Positions 11,620 through 23,620 are shown, numbered from the stretch's first letter. The stretch is DNA of 64,000 nucleotides from Pyrus communis (GCF_963583255.1 NC_084812.1:25773565-25837564); one strand, 5' to 3'. Numbers and translations are program-made. Notes: generated by a model not told the origin, from the letters alone.

Positions 11620-13083
11620 ATGCCTATTAAGAAGGGATATAAACCTGTAAAGGAAGAACCACGAAGGATGTCAAAGGAGATCGAGGAGAAAGTCAAGGAA
11701 GAAATCGAAATGCTAATGAAGGCTGGATTTATTAGGCCTGCCAAATATGTTGAGTGGTTGGCCAACATTGTACCTGTATTAAAAGCTATAATTAATCTAG
11801 TTAGGTGTTGTGTTGATTATAGAAATATTAATGGGGCCACTCCTAAAGATGAATACCCCATGCTCATGGTTGACCTATCCATAGATGCATTTACAAAAAA
11901 CAAAGTCCTATCTTTTATGGATGGGAATGCTGGTTATAATTAGATAAAAGGGGCCAAAAAAGATATACATAAAACACCTTTTAGGTGCCTAGGCCATGTT
12001 GGAGCATATAAGTACTTAGTTATGCCATTCGGGCTCAAAAATGCTAGTGCAACCTATCAAAGAGCAATGAATGCCATCTTTCATGACTTAATTGGCCATA
12101 ACATGGAAGTATACATTGATGACATTATGGTGAAGTCTAAAACTGAAGAACAGCACCCAGTTGACCTCAGACAAGCCTTAACAAGAATGAGGATCCATAA
12201 GTTGAAAATGAATCTGAAGAAATGTGCTTTTGGGGTAAGGTCGGGCAACTTTTTGGGATTTCTTGTTCATCAAAGAGGGATGGAAGTTGACAAGAATAAA
12301 GTTCAGGCAATAATGGAATCACCTCATCTGACCAACAAGGTACAAATACAGAGGCTACTAAGAAAGATTAATTTCTTGAGGAGATTCATTGCTAACTTGG
12401 CGGGTAAGATTCAGCTACTGACTCCTCTATTAAGATTGAAAGACAAAAAAGAGTTCAAGTGGGGTCCATCACACCAGAAGGCCTTTGACAGAATAAAGGC
12501 TTATTTGACTTCTCCACCAATGCTCATGTCATCTCAAAGAGGGAAGCCTTTAAAACTTTATATTTCTGCCTCTGAAAAGTCAATGGGAAGTTTGTTGGCT
12601 CAAAACAATGAAGGTGGGAAGTAGCAGGCAATCTACTACCTCAGTAGAATCCTTACTGAGGTAGAAACAAGATATGCTCTAGTGAAGAGGTTGTGCTTAG
12701 CTCTATACTTCACTGCTTGCAAGTTAAGGCGTTACATGTTGCCTTGCCACATCCATATCATTGCCAAGGTTGATGTGATCAAGTACATGTTGTCAAATCC
12801 AATGCTAACTTGGAGAATTGGAAAGTGGATTCTAGCACTTTCAGAGTTCAGCTTTCAATATGTGCCCCAAAGAACGATCAAAGGACAAGCAATTGCAGAC
12901 TTCTTGGCTGAGCATCAGGAGTCTCAGGATGAGATTATCAACATCCCAAGAACTCTGGAATTAGCCAATGTGTGGATTCCCCCAAGCAAAGTCTTCTTAG
13001 GCAAAGAGGAATCGATCCAGCAAGAGATAAAAATAAATACTAGCCTCTGGATCACCCTTTGGTGGATCTTGCACTCAAACTAA
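11620..13083 (+). pseudogene. Reverse transcriptase and RNase H of the Gypsy element
   Basis: The reverse transcriptase fingers and palm run from the EEIEMLMKAGFIRPA-like segment (11620-11943) to MPFGLKNASATYQRAMN and YIDDIMVKS (12022-12150), which keeps the catalytic YxDD. The connection and RNase H domains follow (GFLVHQRGMEVDKNK, KLYISASEKSMGSLLAQ), and KWILALSEFSFQYVPQ ends the RNase H part at about 13083. In-frame stops lie at 11941 and 12622. Gypsy assignment rests on the PFGLKNA motif and domain order. Confidence 0.88.
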
Positions 13084-13440
13084 TGTTGGGGCCGAGATTG
13101 TCATCATTGATCCAAAAGGTGCTCACCATTGCTATTCATTTCTTCTAGATTATCGAGAGACTACCAACAATTGAGCATAATATGAGGCACTGATAATTGG
13201 CCTAGAAATCTTAATAGAGTTAGGGGCAACTGAAGTAAAGTGTTTGGTGATTAATCAGCTAAATGGAGATTACAAGTGCAGGCAAATCACTATGGATGAT
13301 TATTACTTGGCAGCCACTTAATTATTAAGCTATTGGGGCCATAAGGTAACAGTCAGCCATATCCCTAGAGAATCAAATGCAATGGCCAATGAGATGGCAC
13401 ATGTGGCTTTTGGAGTGTAGATCCAAGAAAGAAGATTCGA
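13083..13440 (+). pseudogene. Second RNase H-like domain of the Gypsy element
   Basis: After the normal RNase H, the frame (with stops) reads NVGAEIVIIDPKG, then YEALIIGLEI and VINQLNGDYKC. This matches the extra archaeal-type RNase H known from Tat-lineage plant elements. Two stops sit within the NNQAEYEAL-like motif, so it is dead. Confidence 0.65.
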
Positions 13441-13558
13441 GGTAGAAGTGGAGGTGCAAAAGAGGAATCTCTCATCCATCTTTGATAGAGGATTTAGCCT
13501 AGATGTGATGGCTAAAAATCCAGAAATAGAAGATTAGAGATCACCCATTATTCAATAC

Positions 13559-14812
13559 TTGAAAAATCCTTCTTTCCCCACAAGTAAAAGAAATAGACAA
13601 CAAGCAACTAAGTATGTTTTGTGTGAGGAAAGTCTACTAAGAAAATCTCCAGGTGGATTGTTGTTAAAATGCTTAGGCCAAGAAGAGTCAATGAGAGTAA
13701 TGGTCGAAGTACATGAAGGAATCTGTGAAGCACATCAAGCTAGAACCAAAATGAGATGGTTACTTAGAAGATATGGTTAATTTTGGCCCAACATGGAGAA
13801 AGACTGCAAGGCCTATGCCCAAGGATGTGAAGAATGCCAAAGACATAGACGTCTCCAACATGTGCCCTCAGTACCAGTGCACCATGTAGTCAAGCCTTAG
13901 CCTTTCAGAAGGTGGGCTATGGACTTCATCGGGCAAATTTACCTAGCTTCTAGCAAGAGGCACACATTCATAATTGTGGCAACAGATTATTTCACTAAGT
14001 ACGTGGAGGCATCAGTTGTGAAGACTATCACTTCAATTGCAATCAAGAAGTTCATTGAAACCAAGACCTTACACAGATATAGGGTGCCTAAGACAATTGT
14101 CATATATCATGGGCCATCTTTTGTTTCAAAAGAGGTAGAGGAATTTGCAAGTAAATTCAAGATAAAGATGATCTAATCTAGTCCTTACTACCCCCAGTCA
14201 AATAGTCAAGCAGAAGCTAGCAATAAGATCTTGGTGAACATCATTAAAAGAATGGTGGCAAATAATTTAGAGATGTGTCATGAAAAGTTAGGAGACACTT
14301 TGTGGGCTTATAGAACCTCTAAGAGGGCAGGAACTGGAACTATTCCTTATGCCCTAACCTTCGTGCAAGATAATGTGCTCCCTATGGAGATAAATGTGAG
14401 TTCTGTTAGGATTCAAAACCAATTTAGGTTGCACAGTGAAGAATATATTCAGGCTATGTGTTAAGAAGTTGAAGATTTGGATACAGCCTGAATTAAAGGT
14501 TTAAATAAAATTCAAGAAGGGAAGAAAGTTATTGCCCAAGCATACAATATGAAGGTGAGGTTGAAAAACTTCAAGGAAGGAGAATTAGTTTGGAAGGCAT
14601 TTTTGCCTGTAGGAGCTCAAGTTAGGGGCTCTGGAAAGTGAAGCCCTACTTGGGAGGGTCATTTCATTATCAATCAACTGCTAGATAAGGGAGAATATTA
14701 CTTGACAGATCTGGAGGGAAACTTGCAAAAACAACCAGTTAATGCTAAGTTTTTAAAGAAATACCATCCAACTTTATGGGATGTGAAAGATTGTTATATT
14801 GAGGAGATATAA
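13559..14812 (+). pseudogene. Integrase of the Gypsy element
   Basis: A zinc-binding module (CEAHQARTKM with CEECQRHR, 13730-13850) is followed by the catalytic core MDFIG...HTFIIVATDYFTKYVEA (13919-14176), a PQSN-like segment and the WAYRTSKR motif (14231-14464). A tail to about 14812 has the GELVWK- and YHPTLWDVK-like ends. At least three in-frame stops interrupt it. Confidence 0.82.
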
Positions 14813-15397
14813 GCAATTTGAGAGAGGTTAAAGTTAGACTACTATCGGTAAAACTTCAATGAAAAGCAAGAATTGAAACAAGAGAGGATGAAGAAGAAGT
14901 ATATTTTATTTCATGTAAAATGGTTACAATTGATCCTAGCCTAACAACTTTGCATCCTCGGCCAAGGCAACTATTTTGGAATAGTAAGTTTGCATAATGG
15001 TGAAAATTCGGCCTGGTTCTCCTAAATACATATTGTTATTAGCAAGTTGGGCTTTTGAATCTTCTACTTCTTAAGAAATCTTCTCCATCTCTTCTACTTT
15101 TTGAAATAGGTGAATAGCCAAGGCCATCTTCTCAGCCTTCAAAGAAGAGAGTTGTTTTTCCAATCTTTGAATCTAAGCGTCAACCACTGCAATCCTATCA
15201 TGTTTGTTGAGCCAGTACAGTAGAAAGTACATGTGCTCTTGGTCTTTATTGGCATTAGAGGAAGATGGGCCAAATTCCTTGTTGGCAAACGGGATAAAAC
15301 TCGTGAAAGAACTCTTGAAAGTCGCAGAGTTATACTCCAATTGAATCATGGGACCAAAGATGCTTGAATTCTCAGCGGTCGAACGAGAATGAGGTGC

Positions 15398-16005
15398 CTA
15401 GTCATGGGTGACATCCACCACTCTTCCCAAGGGCCTTAGTCCGAAGATCTGCACTATGTTGAGAATGGTCGGAAACATAGGGCCCATCCTAAAGTTGAAG
15501 GTATTGGTGCCTAAGTTCCAAAAGAGAATAACCGTTATGAGCAGCTTAGGCTTGGTAATAACGGTGGTCTTCGAGAGCATTATCAGCTCATATATCCCAT
15601 CGTTCATCCACTTTTGCTTGAAGGTGGGCTCGAGTTCGTTGACCCATTGCGCCCAGGCTTCGTCCTTCATTAGAGGAAAGTTGCAACGGTGGTTGGACCA
15701 CTTAGAAGACGAAATGCCCAATTTGGCCTGAAATGGGTTGGGGGTATACCAATTCTCCTTAGGCATGTTGGTCTCCTCTGCAATAAGGACTGAAGATGTC
15801 CATGTAGGTCCTAAGAAGTGCGCTCATCCCTCCTTGAAGAAAAGTTCGGTATGCAGGCCAGCCCGAGGGCAATGAAAGTCGTTGAGCAAGCGGCGCATGG
15901 TGGAAATCCCTTCACCAGTTTCATAAGAAGGTTGAGTTTGAACAACTTTGGGTGCCATTGGTGATTTTGAGAAGAAGATAGGAAGAAAGTTGGGACTAGA
16001 AGCAA
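15398..16005 (-). pseudogene. Antisense open frame with plant mobile domain-like motif, in the Gypsy element
   Basis: On the strand opposite to gag-pol, between integrase and 3' LTR, two stretches (15811-16005, then 15398-15766) read as protein. The second contains WNLGTNTFNFRMGPMFPT followed by LNIVQIFGLRPLGRVVD. This resembles the plant mobile domain (PMD), whose core has a Trp, a THTFHF-type strand, GEMxPTLxDV and GLPxxGxxV. Antisense PMD-like frames are known in some Tat-group elements. The first stretch may be its N-terminus (starting near 16005), with a frame break between. PMD proteins of the MAIN/MAIL1 type act in silencing; what an element gains from one is unknown. Confidence 0.55.
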
Positions 16006-16251
16006 GAACTGAAGAACAAGGGAATTCTGGAAATTCTGGGAATTGGAAGGTTTGAAGATTGATAAGGTATTTGGCTGAAAGAGTTTAAGTGGGGATTATA
16101 TAGTAAATGGTTAGTTAACGTTGGAAATCATGGGTCAGTGCAATGGTTTTGTTAGACAATGGCTGTCCAGAATGGTGCAAGTCCCAAGTAAATGCATATG
16201 ACGGCTATTCAATCATTATTAACACCTCAATTCGTAGACTCAACAATGATT

Positions 16252-16259
16252 AAATGGGG
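16252..16259 (+). other. Polypurine tract of the Gypsy element
   Basis: AAATGGGG, a few bases before the 3' LTR start at 16263, is the likely plus-strand primer. It is short and holds one pyrimidine. Confidence 0.45.
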
Positions 16260-16262
16260 CAC

Positions 16263-19200
16263 TGTTTGGGTTAATATTTGAACACTGGGTTTGAATGAAG
16301 GAAAGCCCAAGCATGTCAATTAAAAGAAGACTTGCCCGAAGCCCAGCATCGAGCCCAAAGGAAAATCGAAGCCTTCTCAGCCAAATACAAGCCATGTGTT
16401 TACCATTGAAGTGACAAGTGATGGAGACTAACCTACTACCAACCAAAAAGCACTTTCTAGTGGCATTTCAAGTAAAAAGCTAATGACTCACTACCCTCCA
16501 AGTGCTTTCAGGCAAAGACAAAGTTACAACAGTGATGCGAAAATAGTTAAGCACACAAATTAACCCTCTTGTTGTCAAATTGTAGTAAGGATGCAAGTAG
16601 GGATCGTTCTAGACCGGGGATTAGGAGGGCTTGCTAAAACCTCTAAACTGACTCAAAAACATAAAAACACAATATAAAACACTATACTAGACTCAAAGAA
16701 TGCAAAATTAAACTTTAAAACACTAAGACAAACCAAAAGACTCAAAATACTTTAAAAACACAAACTAAATTGATTTCTAACTAAATTGAACAATAAAGTA
16801 AAGGGGGATTGAGTTTTGGATGAAATTAAACTAAATGCACAGATTGCAATTTAAAGCAGAATGTAAATATGAATTTGATGGAATTGAATGGATGGGAAGT
16901 TAGCTAAGGGGTTCATCTCCATACATGTTATACTTGCATATAAAACGATTTCCAATTGCTTTTCAATAAACCATGAATTCTCAACGCCCCAGATTAACCG
17001 TGAATTGCACTAATTAACCCTCAGATTTTCCTAACGTTATTGAATTGGATGATTGCATACGACAACCCAAAACATTCCCCACAAGTTCCCTATATGAATT
17101 GCATAATAGAGATACAAGCAAGAATCATTAAGTTCTTTGAAAACCATAAGCATTGACGAAGCACTCGTTACTATGAACTGCATGAAACTTATGCCAAGAA
17201 TTTACTTAACGCAATTGAGATCATCAACTTTTACTACTTGTGAATATAAGTTCATAACTATTAGGTGAAACTCACTTATATTCTAGCGTCATATTCATGC
17301 ATGAAAATCAAGCGTGCACTCTCAAGAAACATACATAAATAAGTGTAAATCACATAGATAAGTAAATTGAATTCACAACTTATGAAACGTAATTAGAAGT
17401 AATCAAATTATATCGCAAGCATAAACATATATTTCGAATCCCCCCCTAGCCAAGGGGGGTTTAGTTCCTCATACGTACAAAACAAAGAGAATTTAAATTA
17501 AACATTGAAATCAAAGGAAAAGAAACACCTAAACATTCCAACAACTCAAACTTGAATTGTATGAACGTTTAGGCCCTCTTCTCTTCCTCTTTGTTGCGGC
17601 ACAAGGTCTAAGGATAGTTTTGGGGATTATGGATGATGTAGAATGATAGGTTTAGTGGAATGGTGAAGGAAGGTTTGTATATATGCTGGAATTTGGAATG
17701 AAGGCACGGCAAGGATGTGTGGAATGGAGTGAATTGTGTATGAATGCTGGAATGGTGAGCTAGGCACGACACAAAGGGCTTGTTTGGGTGCATGTGGCTG
17801 ATTTAAAGAAATGGGAAAGCATGTGGCTGCAAGCTAGGGTGAATGATGATGAATGCATGTGCAATGATGAAGGAATAATGTCATGGTGGCTAAAATGATG
17901 AAGTGGGATGGCTGAAATTGCAAGGGGATGGACGGCAATGTTTGGAGTGTGGTGCAATGATGAATGATTTAAAGAATGGGAAAACATGTGGATTAGGTTG
18001 GAAAGGTGTGTGAGGTGTGGCTGAGATTAGGGTGAAAAGAAATGTGGTTTTAAGTAGTTAGAATAGGAAACAAAGCCCTTCCTTGCACGGCAAGGAAGGG
18101 AAACATAAGGGGACACACGGCATGGCTTAAGGTTGCAAGTTTTGTGACCTAGAATAGGTAGGATCCTTTGATATTAGGTCTTCAATTTCGTCCATTCCTT
18201 TTGCTCCAAACATAAGCTATCCATTCCAAGTCCAATTTTGCTCCAAAATGCTCCAAAATGCATCTTTTTGCCTCCTTAGCCATATGAACCTAAAAACACA
18301 CGAAAATGGCTTAAACTACTAAAACAACTATGAATTAACAATATAAATGCACAAAAACAAGCTAAGTAAGTCGCCTAAATATGCTCTTATCAAACAGTCG
18401 GGCTAATTTACCTATAAAAGGGGGAAGAGGCCCAAAGATAAGGACACTCAACCAATCAAACAAACAAACATACAAACTCTGCTCTCAAGCTAGATTTGCA
18501 TCTAAAAGCTAAACTCAGCCCAGATTTAGTCCTTTTAAGGATGATCCCAAAGATATCTTTTGTTTAGTTTAAAAGCTCTGCTACCTTCTTCACTGGTGTA
18601 GTATCGATTCCCTTGTGTAAACTTGTTTACCATCCATCCCTTTTTAGTATACAAAACCCTGTAAATTCAAGATGAAGTGATTGCAAGAAGTTCAACCTTG
18701 CCAGACAAGATGAAATCTTGCCCAAAACTCTTTGTTTGTTCTCTAAATTGGTAGATCTATTACTTAATGTATTCTCCAACATATATTCAAGTCATTTCCA
18801 TTTGTTTTTTCTATTATAAGAGTCTTATTTGCATCTAGATCTGGTTAGTTTAATGAATATTGTTTTCATTAAAAGCAATCTAGGACTAAAATGACTTAAG
18901 GGGCTCTGGACTCCCTCCATTTCGAACATACAAGACCATGAACTAAAAGTCCTTGTTTACAAGGCAAGAAAAAGAACTTAATGTGGACTTGACCCATCCA
19001 CGACAATCCTTTGATAATAAGTTTGAAGTAACTTGGATGAACTTAAAACACACTTGTTATACATCTGCTATATTGAGATAGCAATGGCACGTCTAGCACT
19101 TAGTTAGTTTTGATTGTGAGTCTCAAGGCCTACACCTAAGGCCCTATAAAGGCACCTTTCAGAACTAACTTTGTTCTCTACTTGTAACATCTCAGCAAGC

Positions 19201-19291
19201 AAGAGCCCAACTATACATTCAAAGTGCCAATCTCTTGGGTAGCTGTTCTGAGGTCTGATGAGCCTTCTCTAGAGAAATCTTTGCCCGAACA
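16263..19291 (+). repeat. 3' LTR of the Gypsy element, split by a nested element
   Basis: It begins TGTTTGGG like the 5' LTR and ends CCGAACA. Without the inserted 16533-18392 and one 5-base target copy, its length is close to the 5' LTR. Differences between the two LTRs are scattered single bases and small indels. Confidence 0.88.
16533..18392. mobile_element. Nested solo LTR-like element (1,860 bp)
   Basis: The insert starts TGATGCGAAAATAG and ends GCTCTTATCA (TG...CA) and is flanked by a perfect 5-base repeat AACAG (16528-16532 and 18393-18397). The uninterrupted 5' LTR has ACAACAATTGGG at this site, so the insertion is clean. No gag or pol frames are visible inside. The size, TG/CA ends and target repeat fit a solo LTR left after recombination. 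A short palindrome with CCCCCC/GGGGGG is at about 17441-17460. Strand and family cannot be fixed by eye. Confidence 0.7.
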
Positions 19292-19432
19292 TTGTCAAAA
19301 GTATTGTTTGTGATCCGAGTAAGTATTGTTAGTAAACTTACCTAACAGTTAGTTTGTTATTGTTCATTTTCAAAGTCTGGATTTTCTATTTTGTATTTTG
19401 TTTTTGTTTTTGTTTCTGTTCTAGTTTTATAA

Positions 19433-19484
<52 letters not shown>

Positions 19485-20087
19485 AATTTATAGGATCCAA
19501 GTCATATTCTGAAATCTTGATCTGGAGAGGCAATTGTGGTTCTGCAATCTACTTGTCATATCAGGCAAACCTTTAGGCCAACTGTGTTGAAGCCCACATC
19601 CTCTCTAACTTCTTCCGCCCATCCGATGGAACCGGTTAGAGGTTTTATCTCAAAAGGCCTTGCTGCAATCTTAGTTCAATTCACTAGTTCTGTTTGTCTA
19701 TGTCACAGAATATGATTCTAAGAAAACAGAGCAATTGCACTCACTTGATGGAGCAAATGAAGGGCTTCAATTGTTCAAAGCTGATTTAGTCGAAGAGGGG
19801 TCTTTCGACAGGTAGTTGAAGAAAATCGATGTAGTTTCAAGACTTATGATGTAAAGCCAGAATGTTTTTGTCCGTATTTCAGGCAGACTTGGTTGGCCCT
19901 GCAGTTAAAGGAACATTTAAATGTTTTAAAATCATGCATGAAATTTCCCTGTCAAGAAGTGGTTTTAACATCTTCTATGGCTTCAGTAAAGATGATTGGA
20001 CCCCTCTTAACATCTGATGTGGTTATGGAAGAAAGATGGTACTCGGATTCACTTTTATTTAGGAGAATCGCGAGGAGAACAAGATTA
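19292..20087 (+). pseudogene. CCR-like SDR array copy 4: remainder of exon 1, exons 2-3
   Basis: Right of the retrotransposon the gene resumes with the 3' end of exon 1 (19297-19318, encoding KSIVCDP) and its donor GTAAGT. Exon 2 (about 19709-19811) keeps [13 protein letters not shown] but is cut before the FHTASPVQ segment. Exon 3 (19883 to about 20062) has at least two frame-shifting indels, one near GGAACATTTAAATG and one where a codon of FPTVKR is lost. There are no exons 4-6. With the stop in exon 1 this copy is clearly dead, like copy 2 in lacking its 3' end. Confidence 0.85.
19441..19480 (+). repeat. Poly(A) tract in intron 1 of copy 4
   Basis: About 40 A residues interrupt intron 1, within sequence otherwise alignable to intron 1 of copy 2. 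It could be an expanded A-run or the tail of a small retroposed piece; no body is recognisable beside it. Confidence 0.6.
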
Positions 20088-21511
20088 TGATTCCGTTGTA
20101 TTTAAGGTCAAAAATGACTGTTTAGGCTTCCAAAACTGCTAAATAAATTTGCAATGAATTTTGGATTTTTTGATTTTCGACTGATTAATGTCGTTTTAAT
20201 TTTCTAAGCTTTTAATATGCCCAACGAAGTCGAAAATGTTTTATTTCAGTCGATGATGTTCTCATTATAAATCATCAATTCAATTTTTAATAAAATAACT
20301 CTTTCGTATTTCTCTTAAACAAACGGTGAATTCCAAATTTTAGTTCTTTAAGTATTTACCGTTGTAATTCTTTTACTTCGAACTGCATCATTGTTCTTTT
20401 GAAAATATTGATTATTTTAGCAAAAGGCGAACAAATCTTTTTAAAAAGTGCAAAAAGACAAGTAATAGTTGAATAAATCGTTGATGCACACAATTTGGAA
20501 CCCCCAAACGACGTCTTGGTCATTCTTCTTTTTTTTTGTGGTCAATTTTTCTTCTTTTTTTTTACTAGTACGTAAATTGGAAATTGGATCCCATGTGGAT
20601 CCATTTTGTAGGGATTCTAGGATTCCCATATTTTAGTCATTCATTGTGATCGTGCGGACATAAATTATTTGACTTTTTTTATTTAAAATTAAACAAAAAT
20701 AGTATCTGACAAAAATTGGCCGCGCGATGTACGATGAACGGTTAGGATATCAGGATTCCTAGAATTTCCATAAAGTAGATCCGGAGAGGATCCTCTTCCC
20801 ATAAATTGTGCAAGGTAAAAGGAGGATTAATTGTGTTTAATAGTTGAAAGGGATGCACATGCAACAAAAAAAACTTCAAAACCCCTTCAATGCAAAATAC
20901 TGCTATGTATCAAAACCAAAATTTAGAAACTTTAAAACGGCGGGGTATAATAACTCACAAGCATATGCAACGAAACAAAATCATCAACTCTAAAACATTA
21001 GATCCTATATGAGATATTTAGTCCAATTCTTTTATACAATATGGTAAGAATATTATATATTATATATTCTTTTATTGGTCATTTTTATTTATACAACGAA
21101 TATTTACACTAAAAGATAAAAGAATAAATATTTCGAATTCGCCATTCACTAGAATCTAATTTCTATCATTTTACAACTGAAAATAAATACAACTAAACCA
21201 CAATATTAAGTTATTAGTCTTTTCTAATTTAGAAACACTATGTGGTAAAATATTAGATATTATTCCATTCTTGTATAGGACAGCAGTAGGTTCCACTCAA
21301 TATGAGAGTCCGAAATCTGCTTCGCTCACAATGTTGATTGTAATATGAACACATGGGAGTTACCAATCTAATCATGTCATAACATTATTTTTGTTTATTA
21401 ATACTACGCATATTAGCATCACAACACTCCAGAATTTGTTGTGGTCTTAAACTAAAATAAATAAAATATAAAACTCTCAGAGGGTTTGTAGCAGGACAAA
21501 GAAAATTTATG
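20088..21511. other. Intergenic, with one MITE-like fold-back
   Basis: AT-rich sequence without a supportable gene. Between about 20560 and 20805 there are GGATCC-rich, roughly inverted ends (GGATCCCATGTGGATCC, AGGATTCC on one side; GGATTCCTAGAA, GAGAGGATCCTC on the other), resembling a miniature inverted-repeat element. No target repeat could be fixed. Confidence 0.4.
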
Positions 21512-21519
21512 TTTGCACC

Positions 21520-22493
21520 CAGTGGCGAAGCCAGGAATTGATGGGGGGAGGGGCGAAGTTAAAAGAGTGCAAGGTTCAAAAGAATAGCAACAACCAAATC
21601 TTTTTATATAGTAATGTCTTCTGTAATTTATCAATACAAACAAATTACAATTGTTGCCGACGAGGTTTCATATCATAAGAACGTCGCATAATAGGCTCAT
21701 TATCAATAAAAGCAAATACATCTCTCTCAATGTAAACAAACTTGCTATCACTCAACGATTGATCTCCCATTTTGTTACGCAATCGTGTTTTCACAATCTT
21801 CATAGCAGAAAAAACTCTTTCCACCGAAGCAGTTGCAATTGGTAACACCAAAGCTAATGTAAGAAGCTTATACACTAACATGTAGCTTGCATACCTCCTG
21901 GTCTTCACCAACTCATTTGCAAGATCACCAATTCTTCTTAATAATGAGCACTCACTATGCATCTCCACATTTAATTACTTAATCAATGTGTGATGTATGT
22001 TTTTGGCAGGTGTCGTCCTGTTTCCTATAAACTCCTACCTCATTTCAACCATCTAAAAACCTTTACCCACACGATCAGAATCAAACATTAATCTCACCAC
22101 CATCCACCGCCAATCCACCACGAATCCACATCACCACCATCGCCATCACTGCTGCCTGCCAATTCAATTCTCTCCCTCCAACCCTTCAAATTCTTTGGAC
22201 CACCAAATTAGACCCCAAAACCCCCCAATTCCCCCAATTTAACACCCCAATCCTCGATCAAAACCCTAATTCTAAATCCAATCCAAACCTCCTCACAATT
22301 CCTACCCTGAGAAGCCCCAAAACATCAAAATAGGTCATTTCCGCGCCATTAGCCAACCAGTGCACCGGAACAGGGAGGGGCTGAACCAATCTAGTTTCCG
22401 AGGAGGGGAGGGGCTAAACCTTTGCTCCAGGCTTGTTTTCCGGCGAGAGGAGTGACGGCCGTCACTCCTCGCCCTCACGTGGCTTCGCCACTA
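21520..22493 (-). mobile_element. Short hAT element
   Basis: The 974-base element has inverted ends: AGTGGCGAAGCCA from 21521, and its reverse complement TGGCTTCGCCACT ending at 22492. The flanks are TTTGCACC (21512-21519) and TTTGAGCC (22494-22501), an 8-base target repeat with two mismatches, as expected of hAT elements. Inside, on the - strand, lies only the end of a transposase; the other part is non-coding and C-rich. Confidence 0.75.
21645..21968 (-). pseudogene. hAT transposase C-terminal dimerisation domain
   Basis: A stretch of 107 codons contains LLTLALVLPIATASVERVFS followed by LRNKMGDQSLSD, the hallmark of the hAT C-terminal dimerisation domain. In plants this type occurs in long transposases of the zinc-finger MYM/TTF type. 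The BED or TTF finger and the catalytic core are absent, so the element depends on others for mobility. Confidence 0.75.
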
Positions 22494-22711
22494 TTTGAGC
22501 CCTAGATTTCGTGCTCAACTCCTTTAGAAAAAGGTCTTCAGCAAAAAAAATCATCATGCATGCAATTTCTCTTTTATATTTTTTAAAAAATATTTTGCTC
22601 ATCAACCTAAAGTGACAGCTATGCTCACTATATATCCAGTAATTATAGTTGAATGAGTTTGATCTAATTTTTTATTATACAAATCTCAAAATTAAAAAAT
22701 ATATAACGATG

Positions 22712-23050
22712 AATAATAAGGGGGTAAACAAATATTAACTCTTTATTTTTATAAGAAATTTGTAATTGCCATTCTAAAATAATCATCACGCTGCAGGCAT
22801 GCAATTTATTTTATATATTTCACAAGAGACCAGTACTAGTTGTTTAGGTGTGTCAATATTAAATTCTCCAAATATATAGTTTGATTTAATAATAAGGTGG
22901 TAAACAAATATTCACTCTTTATTTTTATAAGAAATCTGTAATTGCCATTCTAAAATAATCATCATGCTATAGGCATGCAATTTATTTTATATATTTCACA
23001 AGAGATGAGTACTAGTTGTTTAGGTGTGTCAATATTAAATTCTCGAAATA
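22712..23050 (+). repeat. Tandem duplication of about 177 bp
   Basis: Two adjacent copies (22712 to about 22875, 22889 to about 23050) share AATAATAAG, the GTAAACAAATATT block, CTCTTTATTTTTATAAGAAAT and the CACAAGAGA-GTACTAG-TTGTTTAGGTG end, with few differences. No coding role is visible. Confidence 0.8.
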
Positions 23051-23107
23051 TTTTGATTTTATGTTATACAGAATCAACGACTGCTTTTTCTTTTCCAATT
23101 AGTCTAA

Positions 23108-23620
23108 GGCCGGTCCTGAGGATTTGGGGGTCTTAACGAGCCTTCAAAATAGGACCCTAGAATTATTTGATTTCTAACCGTTTGTACATTGATAACAAAA
23201 ATTCACTAAATCCATTAAAAAGTCTACTTTTACATTATATATCATTAAAAACTAATATCAAAAGAAAAATAATATCAAACATTACTTAAATATTACATGT
23301 TTCGTATTTTTAGACGTAAATGTACTAATTATATTTTACATAATCTAATTTTTTAACTAGTTCTTTTTCAATTATAAAATAGCTAAAATCATTCATTCTT
23401 TCTTGTTACATAACTGATCGAAGATAAGATTTGATCAACTTTAGTTTTGAAAAAACTTGTTTTGTGAGGCAATGGGGTATTGTATTTTGACAAAGACTTA
23501 AAAGTCTTTAAACTTCTTATATAAACAGACACAAAATTTGTAATAAATTTATATATATGGTTAAAAAAAAGGCCCCTCATGAATGTGGGCCCTAGGTGGC
23601 CGGTCACGAAGTAGAATCTT
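23108..23620. repeat. Possible degenerate DNA-transposon remnant
   Basis: It begins GGCCGGTCCTGAGGATTTGG and ends with GGGCCCTAGGTGGCCGGTC, loosely inverted GGCCGG ends around AT-rich sequence. Such ends occur on some plant hAT-related elements, but no target repeat or transposase frame is evident. Confidence 0.3.

Larger units (their letters stand above)
6242..19291 (+). mobile_element. Degenerate Ty3/Gypsy (Tat-like) LTR retrotransposon
   Basis: This element has two LTRs (6242-7417 and 16263-19291, the latter split by a nested element), both TG...CA. It carries a PBS-like site, gag, protease, reverse transcriptase, RNase H, a second RNase H-like stretch, integrase and a polypurine tract. 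Domain order PR-RT-RH-second RH-INT puts it in Ty3/Gypsy. The second RNase H and the long 3' region with an antisense open frame point to the Tat group (inference). Flanking 5-base target repeats are CTGTT (left) and TTGTC (right). The uninterrupted gene predicts CTGTC, so each copy differs from it by one C-to-T change. Many in-frame stops break the coding region, so the copy is inactive. It disrupts exon 1 of array copy 4. Confidence 0.92.

Noticed and set aside
17608..17987. Two His/Ser-rich - strand frames inside the nested solo LTR
   Set aside because: Low-complexity composition, no start context and no family match; they lie in a non-coding LTR-like element.
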